A DNA stretch of 64,000 nt, from assembly GCA_036971615.1 (NCBI GenBank), contig JAYKKR010000006.1:496001-560000 (forward strand), written 5' to 3'. The DNA is from Amyloporia xantha (Eukaryota > Basidiomycota > Agaricomycetes > Polyporales > Adustoporiaceae). Positions 35,359 to 45,680 of the stretch are shown piece after piece. A program made the translations under genes and the position numbers. The notes under the pieces are model-generated. The model was given only the letters and a program-made list of their open reading frames with translations, was not told the origin of the DNA and ran no database searches. The first letter of the stretch is position 1, and the number at the start of each line of letters is the position of its first letter.

Positions 35359-36439
35359 TGATAGGCGCTAAGCCCCTCTGGGCCCCGATACAGCTCTTTT
35401 CGGCAATCGCATCCCGCCCGGCACTTCGGCCCAGCGCTCAAAGCCTTCGATTTCATCTTCGACGTCCCTCGATGCTACGCACGTGACCCCCGACGCTCAA
35501 TATCCTTCGACGCTCTTCGCCCGCTTCTACCGTTCTCTACCCTTGCTCGAAGCTCGGCGCGGTCGTTCCGAGGCCTCGCCCTTAGATCCAGGACCATCTC
35601 CCGCATTCGGCGAACAATAGTGCCCCTCGACGCCGCTCCTCCAATGCATGCATCGCTTCGTGCCACACCGACGCGTCCGGTCTTTCCCGATTAGGTATCG
35701 AACCTCGCGGCGTGCCTTCGACGACGGATACCGGTCCGAAGTGTCTCGTATGTTTCTCTTCATCTCCGCGTTCGGCATGACGTCACTCTACCGATGGCCT
35801 CGATATGTGCCACTCGGTGAGGCAGACTCGTGTAGGACAATGCAAAGCCACTCGTACTAGTGTGCCACTCTCGATAGTCGTAGCGTTCTATTTCGTAGTA
35901 TAAAATCTGTCGTATTTCTCTCTCAAATACAAGTTCCTTTTCCCCTCGAGTTCAGAGCTCATAAGTCGAGTTCGCCCTGCGTCTAAGTCCTCTACTGCGT
36001 CACTTCGTTCTTCGCTGCGTTACTTCGAAACCTCATTACTGCGTCTGTTCGTCGATACCGTTTCGACGAACCTCTGATCTTACGATCGCCTTCGACTACC
36101 GCCGAAGAACTGTGTTGCGCCTCGAACCGCGTTATAGCTAAGTCCTCCCTTTCGAATCATTTCTATTCCTTCTACAATACATCGAAGAGCTCTATCGAGC
36201 TTCGATCGTCTCTACCGAGTCCCGCTAACTACCCACAGTCTTCGAGTAGCTTCGACGACGTGTCGAGCTACATCGTATCGTTCCCTAGTCTTCGTAGCCT
36301 CTTCGAAGGCGTTTCTCGTGTTCACTCGAACCGCGGGACACCTTGCTGCTAACTCCCCTCTCACTAAGACTATAATTCGTCTCTCTAGTCCCTTTAGGTC
36401 GCACCCAGGTTAGGGGTTAGGGTTTCGTAGGTCGTATCA
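35359..36439 (+). repeat. 3' LTR of the inner retrotransposon
   Basis: Near-identical to 21,404-22,485: one fewer C in the run at about 35,945 and about two substitutions. Followed by the second copy of the target duplication ACGC. Confidence 0.93.
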
Positions 36440-36805
36440 ACGCGTAGTGAAATCCCGGGTCGGGAACCTGACGAACCGCCACCAATTGAGGTCGAAGGCG
36501 AAGACGAGTACGAAGTTGAGCGAATCAAAGATTCACGTATATTCCGCCGCCAGCTTCAGTACCTTGTCAAATGGAAAGGATACGATGAGTCCCATACGTC
36601 TTGGGAACCAGCGCGCAACGTAGCGAACGCAAAGGAACTCATCGAGATCTTCCATCGTAGACACCCTAGTGCGCCTCGTCGACTCAATGCCGCTATCTTT
36701 GCTGGCTTGCGGTTTCGTCCACTTCCTGAAGCAATGACCGAAGCACGTTGCCGTTCTGGTTGGGAGATGGGGAAAGGAAGCGCGCATGAGGTCATGCGGC
36801 GTTAG
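36440..36805 (+). pseudogene. Chromodomain Ty3/gypsy integrase, 3' piece
   Basis: This continues the frame broken at 21,403. It encodes a chromodomain (EYEVERIKDSR...QYLVKWKGYDESHTSWEP), the integrase C-terminal module that directs chromoviruses to marked chromatin, and stops at TAG 36,803-36,805. A G-rich polypurine tract (GGAGGGGGG) and the 3' LTR follow. Confidence 0.92.
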
Positions 36806-36816
36806 GAGGGGGGTAC

Positions 36817-37384
36817 TGTCACGAGTTGACATCGAGTGTTTCTTCCTTTCTATATACGGACGATTTTCTCCTTTTACTCATCGTTATTGTCCCCTCTTAT
36901 TCAAACGGCCATTCTACTGTACACACAGCAAGCTCCCTGTTCATGGACTTAGACGCGCCGACCATTACAGGTCACATGTTCCTTCCCACGGACTCCATCC
37001 CGCCTTCCCTTTACGGACATTTACTTAAGCACGGTGCCGGCCGACCACGGGCCCCGCCGGGCTCCGCTCACGACATCACTTATGACTCATAGCCTGCTTA
37101 CTCAGGCTGCGCACAGACCACCTGTGCACGGACCATGTAGATAGCCTGCCCTGAACTCTTGTAGTATATAAGTAGTACACCTCTGCCTGGGGACTTCAGT
37201 TTCGACCTCTTGTCCCTAGGTAAGCCAAGCTTGCCTGTACCTACTTACCTTTACTTACGTTTATTTATCTTGTCCCTAGCCTTAGACTTGAGCATAGCTC
37301 GTCATCGCTTCGATAAGACCTAGTCGAACGCCCTCGGCCGTTTAGGTTTGTTCTTCCCCTGTCGCTTGACTCTAAGTCGCGACA
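36817..37384 (+). repeat. 3' LTR of the chromodomain gypsy element
   Basis: Starts TGTCACGAG after a polypurine tract and ends TCGCGACA (568 bp). It has a TATA-like TATATAAG at 37,165-37,172 and a GTAAG donor shortly after (37,217). I find no matching 5' LTR in the window. The element lies in the DIRS recombinase gene, whose frame stops at 37,385. Confidence 0.8.
37165..37172 (+). promoter_or_regulatory. TATA-like box in the gypsy LTR
   Basis: TATATAAG within the 3' LTR, about 30-50 bp before CTTGTCCCTAGGTAAG, a plausible transcript start and splice donor. Confidence 0.4.
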
Positions 37385-37777
37385 GCTTATGTAAGAGCCG
37401 GCGAGCGAAGCTATGAAACTTAGAATTAGAATGTTACTTGCCGGGGCCCTCTCGGATTCAGGTATGCACTTCAGATCACACATGACGTGGTACGCAAGAA
37501 GACCCGACCCATAGGTCTCAGCCGTGCTGACCGCCCATGCGCGCGCGGTTACGGCGTTGATGCGCGTGATGTCCTCGTCGGAAACGGACACTGGGGAGCC
37601 ATCTGCAGCGACAGCTCGGCGAGAAGTCGGCGGTTTCCATAGCCGAAGGCGATCTCTTGCTAGGCAGTGTGGGCGCAGCGGTGAGACAGCGGGGGTGAGG
37701 CCAGGGAGGTATGGGCGTGGGCGGGTCACCGGATCTTCAGGTGCTGGTATGACAGCGTCGAATCGCGCTTCAGTCAT
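37385..37777 (-). pseudogene. DIRS tyrosine recombinase, N-terminal fragment
   Basis: Starts at ATG 37,777 (MTEARFDAVIPAPEDPV) and encodes the core-binding part of a DIRS tyrosine recombinase (RAWAVSTAETYGSGLLAYH), which in DIRS elements inserts a circular DNA intermediate. The catalytic part is absent because the gypsy element is inserted at 37,384. Once the MULE-like insertion is removed, the upstream RT frame ends in a TGA that overlaps this ATG (ATGACTGA), a typical DIRS gene overlap. Confidence 0.75.
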
Positions 37778-37941
37778 CCCAGTATGAGAACTCCCATAGG
37801 TAGTCCTCGGAGCGCCCGTCGAGGCGACACACCATTCAGTCATTATAGCCTACTCTATAGGGAGAGATATGGGTGAAATTCTTATTACTTTGTCAGGAGA
37901 GCGGACGTCGGCCGACACCCTCGCTATAGCCTACAGTCAAG

Positions 37942-38285
37942 GGTCGGCCGAGGGCTATAATATAGCCTGCAGATACAGCGCGGCCGACTGCGCCATATTT
38001 CCCTGGTATATTCTCGCCTTCAGGTAGTGTCGGCCGAGGGCTATAATATAGCCTTTAGACACGGTGCGGCCGACTGTGCCATATTTCCCTGGTATATTCT
38101 CGCCTTCAAGTAGTGTCGGCCAAGGGCTATAATATAGCCTACAAATACGGCGCGGCCGAGTGCGCCATATTATTGTGGTATATTCTGGCCTTCAATGTAG
38201 GGATGGCCGAGGTGTATCATATAGCCTACAGACAGGGCACAGCTGACTGCGCCATAAACTCTAGCTATATTTCAGCATGGCGCAG
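37942..38285 (+). repeat. Four 87-bp subterminal tandem repeats
   Basis: Units begin at 37,942, 38,029, 38,115 and 38,202. The first three share GTCGGCC(G/A)AGGGCTATAA, then GCGGCCGA; the fourth is more diverged. The mirrored array lies in the right arm (about 42,370-42,710). They are likely transposase-binding sites. Confidence 0.8.
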
Positions 38286-39690
38286 CTTGATAGAGCATGG
38301 CACTTTGTTGGGAATTTAATCCTACAGCTCTGCAAACCGCGCAGCTTTTTTGGGAATTTGATGGCACAGTTGTCCAAAGCATGGCGCTTTTTTGACAATC
38401 TGATGGCGCAGCTTGGTAGAGCATGGTGCTTTTTGGGGGAATGTCATGGCACAACTTTGTAAAGCATGGCACATTTTTTTGGGAATTTTATGGTGCTTTT
38501 TTGACAGTCTCGTGGTGCAGCTCTCCAAAGCATGGCGCAGCTCTCCCAACCATGGCGCTTTGTTGGGATTCTCATGGTGCAGCTTTATAAAGCATGGCGC
38601 ATTTTTGAGAATCTCATGGCGCAGCTTTGTAAAGCATGGCGCTTTTTTGCAAATTTGATGGCGCTTTTTGACAGTCTCATGGTGCACTTCTCCAAAGCAT
38701 GGCGCTTGCTTGGATATTTCATGGCACCGCTTTGCAGAGCATGGCACATTTTTGAGAATCTCATGGCGCAGCTTTGTAAATCATGGCGCTTTTTTTGCAA
38801 ATTTAATGGCGCTTTTTTGACAGTCTCATGGTGCACTTCTCCAAAGCATGGCATAGCTCTTCCAAGCATGGCGCTTTTTGGATATCTCATGGCGCAGCTT
38901 TGCAAAGCACGGTGCTTTGTTGGGACTTTCATGGCGCTTTTTGTAATTTCATGGCGCCTTTTTGACAGTCTCATGGTGCACTTCTCCAAAGCATGGCATA
39001 GCTCTCCCAAGCATGGTGCTTTTTGGATATCTCATGGCGCAGCTTTGCAAAGCATGGCTCTTTTGTGCGAACTTCATGGCGCTTTTTTGACAGTCTCATG
39101 GCACAGCTTTGAGAGCATGGCACTTTCTTGGATATCTCATGGCGCACTTCTCCAAAGCATGGCGCAGCTCTCCCAAGCATGGCGCTTTCTTGGATATCTC
39201 ATAGCGCAGCTTTGCAGAGCATGGCACATTTTTGAGAATTTGATGGCGCTTTTTTCACAGTCTCATGGTGCAGCTCTCCAAAGCATGGCGCTTTTTTGAC
39301 AGCCTCATGGCGTAGCTCTCTAAAGCATGGTGCTTTGTTGGGATTCTCATGGTGCAGCTTTATAAAGCATGGCGCATTTTTGAGAATCTCATGGCGCAGC
39401 TTTGTAAAGCATGGCGCTTTTTTGGCAAATTTGATGGCGCTTTTTTGACAGTCTCATGGCGCACTTCTCCTAAGCATGGCACAGCTCTCCCAAGCATGAT
39501 GCTTTCTTAGATATCTCATAGTGCAGCTTTGCAGAGCATGGCACTTTTTTGGATTTCTCATGGTGCAGCTCTCCAAAGCATGGCGCAGCTCTCCCAACCA
39601 TGGCGCTTTGTTAGGATTCTCATGGCGCAGCTTTGCAGAGCATGGCGCTTTTGTGCAAATCTCATGGCGCAGCTTTGTCAAGCATGGCGT
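38275..39690 (+). repeat. GCATGGCGC interspersed array, left arm
   Basis: Dozens of degenerate units of about 35-70 bp, each with (A)GCATGGCGC and a T-run, such as CTCATGGCGCAGCTTTG. Open frames through it are an artefact of the repeat. The mirror copy is at about 40,967-42,380. Confidence 0.85.
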
Positions 39691-40966
39691 GTTTGTGGCA
39701 TAACACAGTGCTTTTTCTTGGAATTCCACAGGCTGCTCTGCAGATCATGGCACATTTGTGAGAATGTCATGGTGCAGCTTTTTACAGTATGGGGTATTTG
39801 TGTAAAGTTTGTGGTGCACCCCTGCATGATAATGCTTTGTAAAGTATGGTGGTCCTCTGTAGTATCATACATAGGCTAGTCATGGTTGCTTTTTGAGGTT
39901 CAAATTCACCCTTTTGCTTCACATCTTTGTGCTTGTTTCCTATGCAGTTGCCTAAACATGCAATCTGGAATGGGCATCTAGAGATCCTGCAACCCAATGG
40001 ATGCATAATTTGAAGTACCACCCCTGGGGCATAAGTTGCTAAGTAAAATGATTTGCTCCATGTGATTATATTACATATAATAAACATTTTGGCCAACAAA
40101 CATTGTAACTCTGCTCTTTTAGGCCTGTCTTACACCCATATCATGTCCATCTTATGCCCGTCTTACACCCATCTTACCCGCATCTTATGCCTGACTTATG
40201 CCCCTAAAGGTGGTGAACCATGACCATATTTATAGAGCATAGCACAGCTATGCAAGCACAATATATGTGTGCACAAGCTAAACAAAACCTGTCTTATGAT
40301 GTGGTATAGAGATTTCATCGAGATATGCCATAGATCAGCTGTGCCACTTCACTGTTGACAGTTGTTTGTAATATAGCTCACTCAAGTGTAGGTTGTAACA
40401 CACACTGTTTTGTGGCTTCTATAACTAGTAGTTCTGCAAGGACAGGTATCATATATACATAGCAGGCTTATATGACAATAGTAGACACTCACTATGTATA
40501 GTACTAGGGATATTACAAAACTGCTTGTTCCAGATGAACTGTGTCTCAGGCTAAACTGTGATAAGCGCAAGTATTGGCAAGTGTATAATCAACTACTTGT
40601 GAATACATAGCAGTAGTCAGTAATGAAATTGTTACTAAACATCTAGTCATCCAATTGGCTTGTCTTCACCAATCTTGCTATTCACCAGGTTGACATTCAA
40701 CACATTTCTCATCCACTGGTCTCACAATCCATCAGGCTTGCCCTTACCAGTGTCGTCATTTATAAAAATTGTGCTCTTCTTATTTGCATCAAAGCTCCAC
40801 CTGTCTCTACAAAGCTCTGTCATCACCTACAATGCTGAGCCATTGATATAACCAAGTATCATTTGCATGATTGATACAAAATTGGCATCACTCTTTACAG
40901 CCTATAAAGCTGCACCATACAAAAATGCACTAAGCTTCACAAGCTGTGCCAGGAGATTCTCAAAAA
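39691..40966. other. Central spacer of the MULE-like element
   Basis: AT-rich, no open frame with recognisable content. TCTTA-type words (CATCTTATGCC, CGTCTTACACC) repeat at 40,120-40,200. Confidence 0.5.
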
Positions 40967-42380
40967 CACGCCATGCTTGACAAAGCTGCGCCATGAGATT
41001 TGCACAAAGCGCCATGCTCTGCAAAGCTGCGCCATGAGAATCCTAACAAAGCGCCATGGTTGGGAGAGCTGCGCCATGCTTTGGAGAGCTGCACCATGAG
41101 AAATCCAAAAAGTGCCATGCTCTGCAAAGCTGCACTATGAGATATCTAAGAAAGCATCATGCTTGGGAGAGCTGTGCCATGCTTAGGAGAAGTGCGCCAT
41201 GAGACTGTCAAAAAGCGCCATCAAATTTGCCAAAAAAGCGCCATGCTTTACAAAGCTGCGCCATGAGATTCTCAAAAATGCGCCATGCTTTATAAAGCTG
41301 CACCATGAGAATCCCAACAAAGCACCATGCTTTAGAGAGCTACGCCATGAGGCTGTCAAAAAAGCGCCATGCTTTGGAGAGCTGCACCATGAGACTGTGA
41401 AAAAAGCGCCATCAAATTCTCAAAAATGTGCCATGCTCTGCAAAGCTGCGCTATGAGATATCCAAGAAAGCGCCATGCTTGGGAGAGCTGCGCCATGCTT
41501 TGGAGAAGTGCGCCATGAGATATCCAAGAAAGTGCCATGCTCTCAAAGCTGTGCCATGAGACTGTCAAAAAGCGCCATGAAGTTCGCACAAAAGAGCCAT
41601 GCTTTGCAAAGCTGCGCCATGAGATATCCAAAAAAGCACCATGCTTGGGAGAGCTATGCCATGCTTTGGAGAAGTGCACCATGAGACTGTCAAAAAGGCG
41701 CCATGAAATTACAAAAAAGCGCCATGAAAGTCCCAACAAAGCACCGTGCTTTGCAAAGCTGCGCCATGAGATATCCAAAAAAGCGCCATGCTTGGAAGAG
41801 CTATGCCATGCTTTGGAGAAGTGCACCATGAGACTGTCAAAAAAGCGCCATTAAATTTGCAAAAAAAGCGCCATGATTTACAAAGCTGCGCCATGAGATT
41901 CTCAAAAATGTGCCATGCTCTGCAAAGCGGTGCCATGAAATATCCAAGCAAGCGCCATGCTTTGGAGAAGTGCACCATGAGACTGTCAAAAAAGCGCCAT
42001 CAAATTTGCAAAAAGCGCCATGCTTTACAAAGCTGCGCCATGAGATTCTCAAAAATGCGCCATGCTTTATAAAGCTGCACCATGAGAATCCCAACAAAGC
42101 GCCATGGTTGGGAGAGCTGCGCCATGCTTTGGAGAGCTGCACCACGAGACTGTCAAAAAAGCACCATAAAATTCCCAAAAAATGTGCCATGCTTTACAAA
42201 GTTGTGCCATGACATTCCCCCAAAAGCACCATGCTCTACCAAGCTGCGCCATCAGATTGTCAAAAAGCGCCATGCTTTGGACAACTGTGCCATCAAATTC
42301 CCAAAAAGCTGCGCGGTTTGCAGAGCTGTAGGATTAAATTCCCAACAAAGTGCCATGCTCTATCAAGCTGCGCCATGCTG
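40967..42380 (-). repeat. GCATGGCGC interspersed array, right arm
   Basis: Reverse complement of the left-arm array, with the same unit order and homopolymer-length differences only. Confidence 0.85.
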
Positions 42381-42832
42381 AAATATAGCTAGAGTTTATG
42401 GCGCAGTCAGCTGTGCCCTGTCTGTAGGCTATATGATACACCTCGGCCATCCCTACATTGAAGGCCAGAATATACCACAATAATATGGCGCACTCGGCCG
42501 CGCCGTATTTGTAGGCTATATTATAGCCCTTGGCCGACACTACTTGAAGGCGAGAATATACCAGGGAAATATGGCACAGTCGGCCGCACCGTGTCTAAAG
42601 GCTATATTATAGCCCTCGGCCGACACTACCTGAAGGCGAGAATATACCAGGGAAATATGGCGCAGTCGGCCGCGCTGTATCTGCAGGCTATATTATAGCC
42701 CTCGGCCGACCCTTGACTGTAGGCTATAGCGAGGGTGTCGGCCGACGTCCGCTCTCCTGACAAAGTAATAAGAATTTCACCCATATCTCTCCCTATAGAG
42801 TAGGCTATAATGACTGAATGGGCTCGAGGCGA

Positions 42833-45204
42833 TGATTGTTGGCGGCGCACTCAGCTGCGGGGAGTTGGACCTTGTCGGCAGCTGGTGTAGGGGCTGTGCC
42901 GTGTTCAGAAGGAATTGCTGAGGGACGGGGTGAATCATAGTCGACGACGAAACGCTGGACGTCGGAGGGAATCGCGATGGGGGGAAGCAAGAGGCTGGAA
43001 GGGGGATAGAGTCCGCGCGAGGGACGATCGGCCGGGTTGCTGGCGCTCTCGACATATCGGGCATGAACGCGGCAGCCGGTAGGTTCAAGAAAGGCGTGTA
43101 AACGTTTGAAGACTTCGTTGACGGCACGATTTCGGCTCCGCCCGTTTCACCAGCCTTCAACAACTCCCGTGTTGTCCCTGAAGACCAGGACATCGGAGTA
43201 TGGGGAGGAGCTGCGCAGGAGGAAACGGACGAGGAGTTCGAAGCCGATTGCTTCTGCCCAGCCAATGTCACGGCCGTCATTCTGCCAGCCTGGAAGGAGC
43301 CGCCACGCCCTCCAACGGGTGCCGATGACAATTCCGATTCCAACTCCTGAGCTGGCGTCAGAGAAGGCGCTGACATCGAAGACCTCGCAGGGACCAGGGA
43401 TTGGCCGACTGATGTCTGGTTTTGCGAGAACGCTGGCCCACCATTGGAGGTCTCGGGGGGTTCCAGATGGCGGAGTGCGGGGAAGGAAAGGGTTGCTGTG
43501 GAAAATGCTGAGCATAGACTCCAGGTTGGTGAGGTAAGCACGGCCCGCAGGGACCACCAAACTAGCATGAAGGAGTTTACCATACAGCCGTTGGACTTCG
43601 TCCAGGGTGTGCGTGCGCGATTTTCGCCATTCCTCGATGGCGCGCAAGTACTTCGCAGCCTTGAGTGGTGGGATGGCGACTGTCTTGGCATCCAGGTTCC
43701 ACGAGAAACCGGTAAACGGGAACACCGGCTGGAAAGGGACGTCTTTTTCTTCTTGCCAGGGGATGCCGAGGTAGGAGGAAATCTTGTCAATGTCTGCAAA
43801 ACAGTAGGTGAATTGTGCATCAGCCGAGGATCTGGGCGAGGAAACGGAGAGGTCGCGCAGGGGCGAAGACATATCCTCAACGAATTCGTCAGTGCGCCCA
43901 TCGGGTAGGGGATCTCCCCCGAACCATAGACGTCCGCGTTCGTGATGCTGTCCCCCCCGTCGTTCGATTTGTCGTTGCCACGACTCGCGGCGCTGATTGT
44001 AATCTGCGAGATGTGTGAGTAAGATGCGGAGGAAGGTATGATCGTCGACCCATTTTGCAATGGGGCCCAAGCCTTCGGAGCGCATGATGTCCGTACCTGC
44101 ATCAGCCACTCGACCATAGACTCCGCCGTTTGATGCCACTCTGAACGCGGTGTTGGTGTCGATGATGAATTCATCACCTTCGGAGTACCAAAGAACCGCG
44201 CCTGGCCACTGCGATGGGTCCAGCGGGACTGTGCGATAGGCTTCGGCCACGTCGCGCACGGCACCTTGTGATCCTGGTGGTAATCGGTGGCAGAGCAAGG
44301 CGAACGCGGTGAAGGTACCCCACGTACACGGGTAATTGTCAGATGAGATAGAATAATTAATAGATGTGTATTCGAGAGAAGGGAGGTATGGAAACGAAAA
44401 ATTCTGTACAGGTCTGTAAGTGTTCGGTTTGTGAGGCTTGGGGACCAAGGAAAGGGGAGAGGTTTGGAAAGGACCGATGAGGGATTCGATAACTGCCTTC
44501 GGTGCGGGGCCCAGGTATCGCCCTCGTTGTACTTCGTGCTGGATGATATGTTCGAACTCGTTGCGGTGCGCGGTGAGAGACGGGTGGTTTGGAGGGGTGT
44601 GGGTGGACAGGATCGATGGGATCCCCACGTGGAAACCCTGCCTGAAGGAACGCACGAGTTCGGGGTATCGGGCTGTGAGATTAGAGTTTGATAAAGCAGC
44701 CTCCCATGCGGCTGCATCGTATGGCGTGAGAGGTTTAGACCTTCTCTGCGAGATTGCAGCGATGAGCTCCGTGTGTGCCACTTCCGCATCCGGAGCATTC
44801 GTGGACGTGGTTGGAGGCACCACAGCCCGCCGGGCGTTGCCAATCGAGGCACAAGATGGCATGGTCTGGGTTGACGATCTTGCCCGAGCGGTTTCGCGAG
44901 CATCGTGCAATTCCCCCGCTCCATAAGGTTCGGGATCTGCACTTTGCAATCTCTTCACGGATGTGGCGGCCCAAGCAGATGGCGCAGACCATGCGGCCGG
45001 ACGAGTCTGCGCCCTTGGGAAAAAACCCATCGCGATCCCTTTGACCCGAGCCCTTGGTAGAGTTCGGGCGGTAATCGTCGTTTTTCCACTTAGAAGAATT
45101 CGCTTGGGATTGCTCTCCCCGGCCTCGCCTAGGCGGAGAGGCAGATCGGCGGGTGCGACTGGAGCTGCCTGATGCCTGTGCATTTCGGCGGCCTCTGGGC
45201 CCAT
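42833..45204 (-). pseudogene. DIRS reverse transcriptase-RNase H
   Basis: The open frame runs 45,204-43,147 (685 aa). The RT shows PLSLVPKPHKPNTYRPVQ, a VASNGGVYGR turn and a WVDDH catalytic site in place of YxDD. The RNase H shows VFDVSAFSDASSG and a FRDNTGV segment. A TGA at 43,149-43,147 replaces what is probably a Trp codon; the same frame then continues with RNase H and C-terminal sequence (ARYVESASNPADRPSRG) as far as the MULE-like insertion. It overlaps the zinc-knuckle ORF at its start. The stop and insertion make this copy inactive. Confidence 0.87.
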
Positions 45205-45247
45205 CTTGGTTCTGACCAGACAGGCTGTCCAACTTAGGGAAGTTCAT
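44735..45247 (-). CDS. DIRS Gag-like zinc-knuckle ORF
   Basis: ATG at 45,247 after an A-run (MNFPKLDSLSGQNQDG). An Arg/Ser-rich segment is followed by several Cys/His groups (CAICLGRHIREEIAKC; HECSGCGSGTHGAHRC). It is probably the nucleic-acid-binding tail of the DIRS Gag, here separated from the main Gag frame by a G-rich insertion. It overlaps the RT frame by about 470 bp. Confidence 0.6.
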   Translation of the reverse strand: MNFPKLDSLSGQNQDGPRGRRNAQASGSSSRTRRSASPPRRGRGEQSQANSSKWKNDDYRPNSTKGSGQRDRDGFFPKGADSSGRMVCAICLGRHIREEIAKCRSRTLWSGGIARCSRNRSGKIVNPDHAILCLDWQRPAGCGASNHVHECSGCGSGTHGAHRCNLAEKV

Positions 45248-45262
45248 TTTTTTAAGGCATAG

Positions 45263-45665
45263 ATGATGCGTGTGTTACGGAGACAAAGCCATCCCAGGTA
45301 TTTTAAGCGTATCGCAGACGCAACGCGAGAGGGTCACGCCGACCAAAGAAGAAAAAGGAGAGAAAAACACAAAGAACGCGGGGGGGGGCCACGCCGACCA
45401 TGCAGAGAACGCAAGAGGCGGGGGGGTTTACAACCAACGCCGGCCAGAAAACAATCGCCGGGTGTGAACGCAACACGAAGAAAGGGGGGGGGGTCACGCC
45501 GACCAGGGGGTAGAGACACGGAGGGTGACCGTCAGTTCAATTTTCCCCGGCCACGCCGGCCCGCACAAGAGGGACGAGAAAAAGGGCCCCGCAGTGGGTG
45601 GACGCCGCGATTTTCGCAAGTTGCGGGGGGGGGGGGGAGGGGAAAGGCATGAGCGGGAGCGGGGA
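45263..45665. repeat. G-rich spacer with GGYCACGCCGRCC repeats
   Basis: Four copies of GG(T/C)CACGCCG(A/G)CC lie at 45,332-45,344, 45,387-45,399, 45,492-45,504 and 45,549-45,561, among runs of 7-14 G. It separates the two Gag parts of the DIRS element. G-runs of this kind can form quadruplexes and cause slippage. Confidence 0.6.
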
Positions 45666-45680
45666 TGGATTGGGATATGT

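Larger units (their letters stand above)
21404..36439 (+). mobile_element. 15-kb LTR retrotransposon nested in a gypsy element
   Basis: LTRs at 21,404-22,485 and 35,359-36,439 (about 1.08 kb, starting TGATAGGCGC and ending GTATCA) differ by about two substitutions and one C in a C-run. The insertion is therefore young. The 4-bp target duplication ACGC flanks it (21,400-21,403 and 36,440-36,443). Order inside: primer site, gag-protease, RT-RNase H-integrase, an antisense gene, polypurine tract. Two 2.1-kb fold-back elements inflate it; without them it is about 10.8 kb. Pol carries two in-frame TGA codons. Confidence 0.93.
37828..42823. mobile_element. MULE-like non-autonomous element with 1.86-kb TIRs
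   Basis: Left arm about 37,828-39,690 and right arm about 40,967-42,823 are near-identical reverse complements, differing mainly in poly-T/A lengths. The flanks share TCGAGGCGA (37,819-37,827 and 42,824-42,832), a 9-bp duplication as left by Mutator-like transposases. Removing the element and one repeat restores the end of the DIRS RT frame. The spacer (39,691-40,966) encodes no transposase. Each arm holds four 87-bp subterminal repeats and a GCATGGCGC array. The last TCG may belong to the element, since the copy at 18.8 kb shares it, giving a 6-bp duplication instead. Confidence 0.85.

Noticed and set aside
37942..38285. CRISPR-like array
   Set aside because: Units are contiguous 87-bp tandem repeats without unique spacers, in a eukaryotic transposon arm.
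38275..39299. Frames such as MAQLSQPWRFVGILMVQ in the GCATGGCGC array
   Set aside because: They mirror the repeat unit and occur again in the other arm; no start context or conserved protein features.
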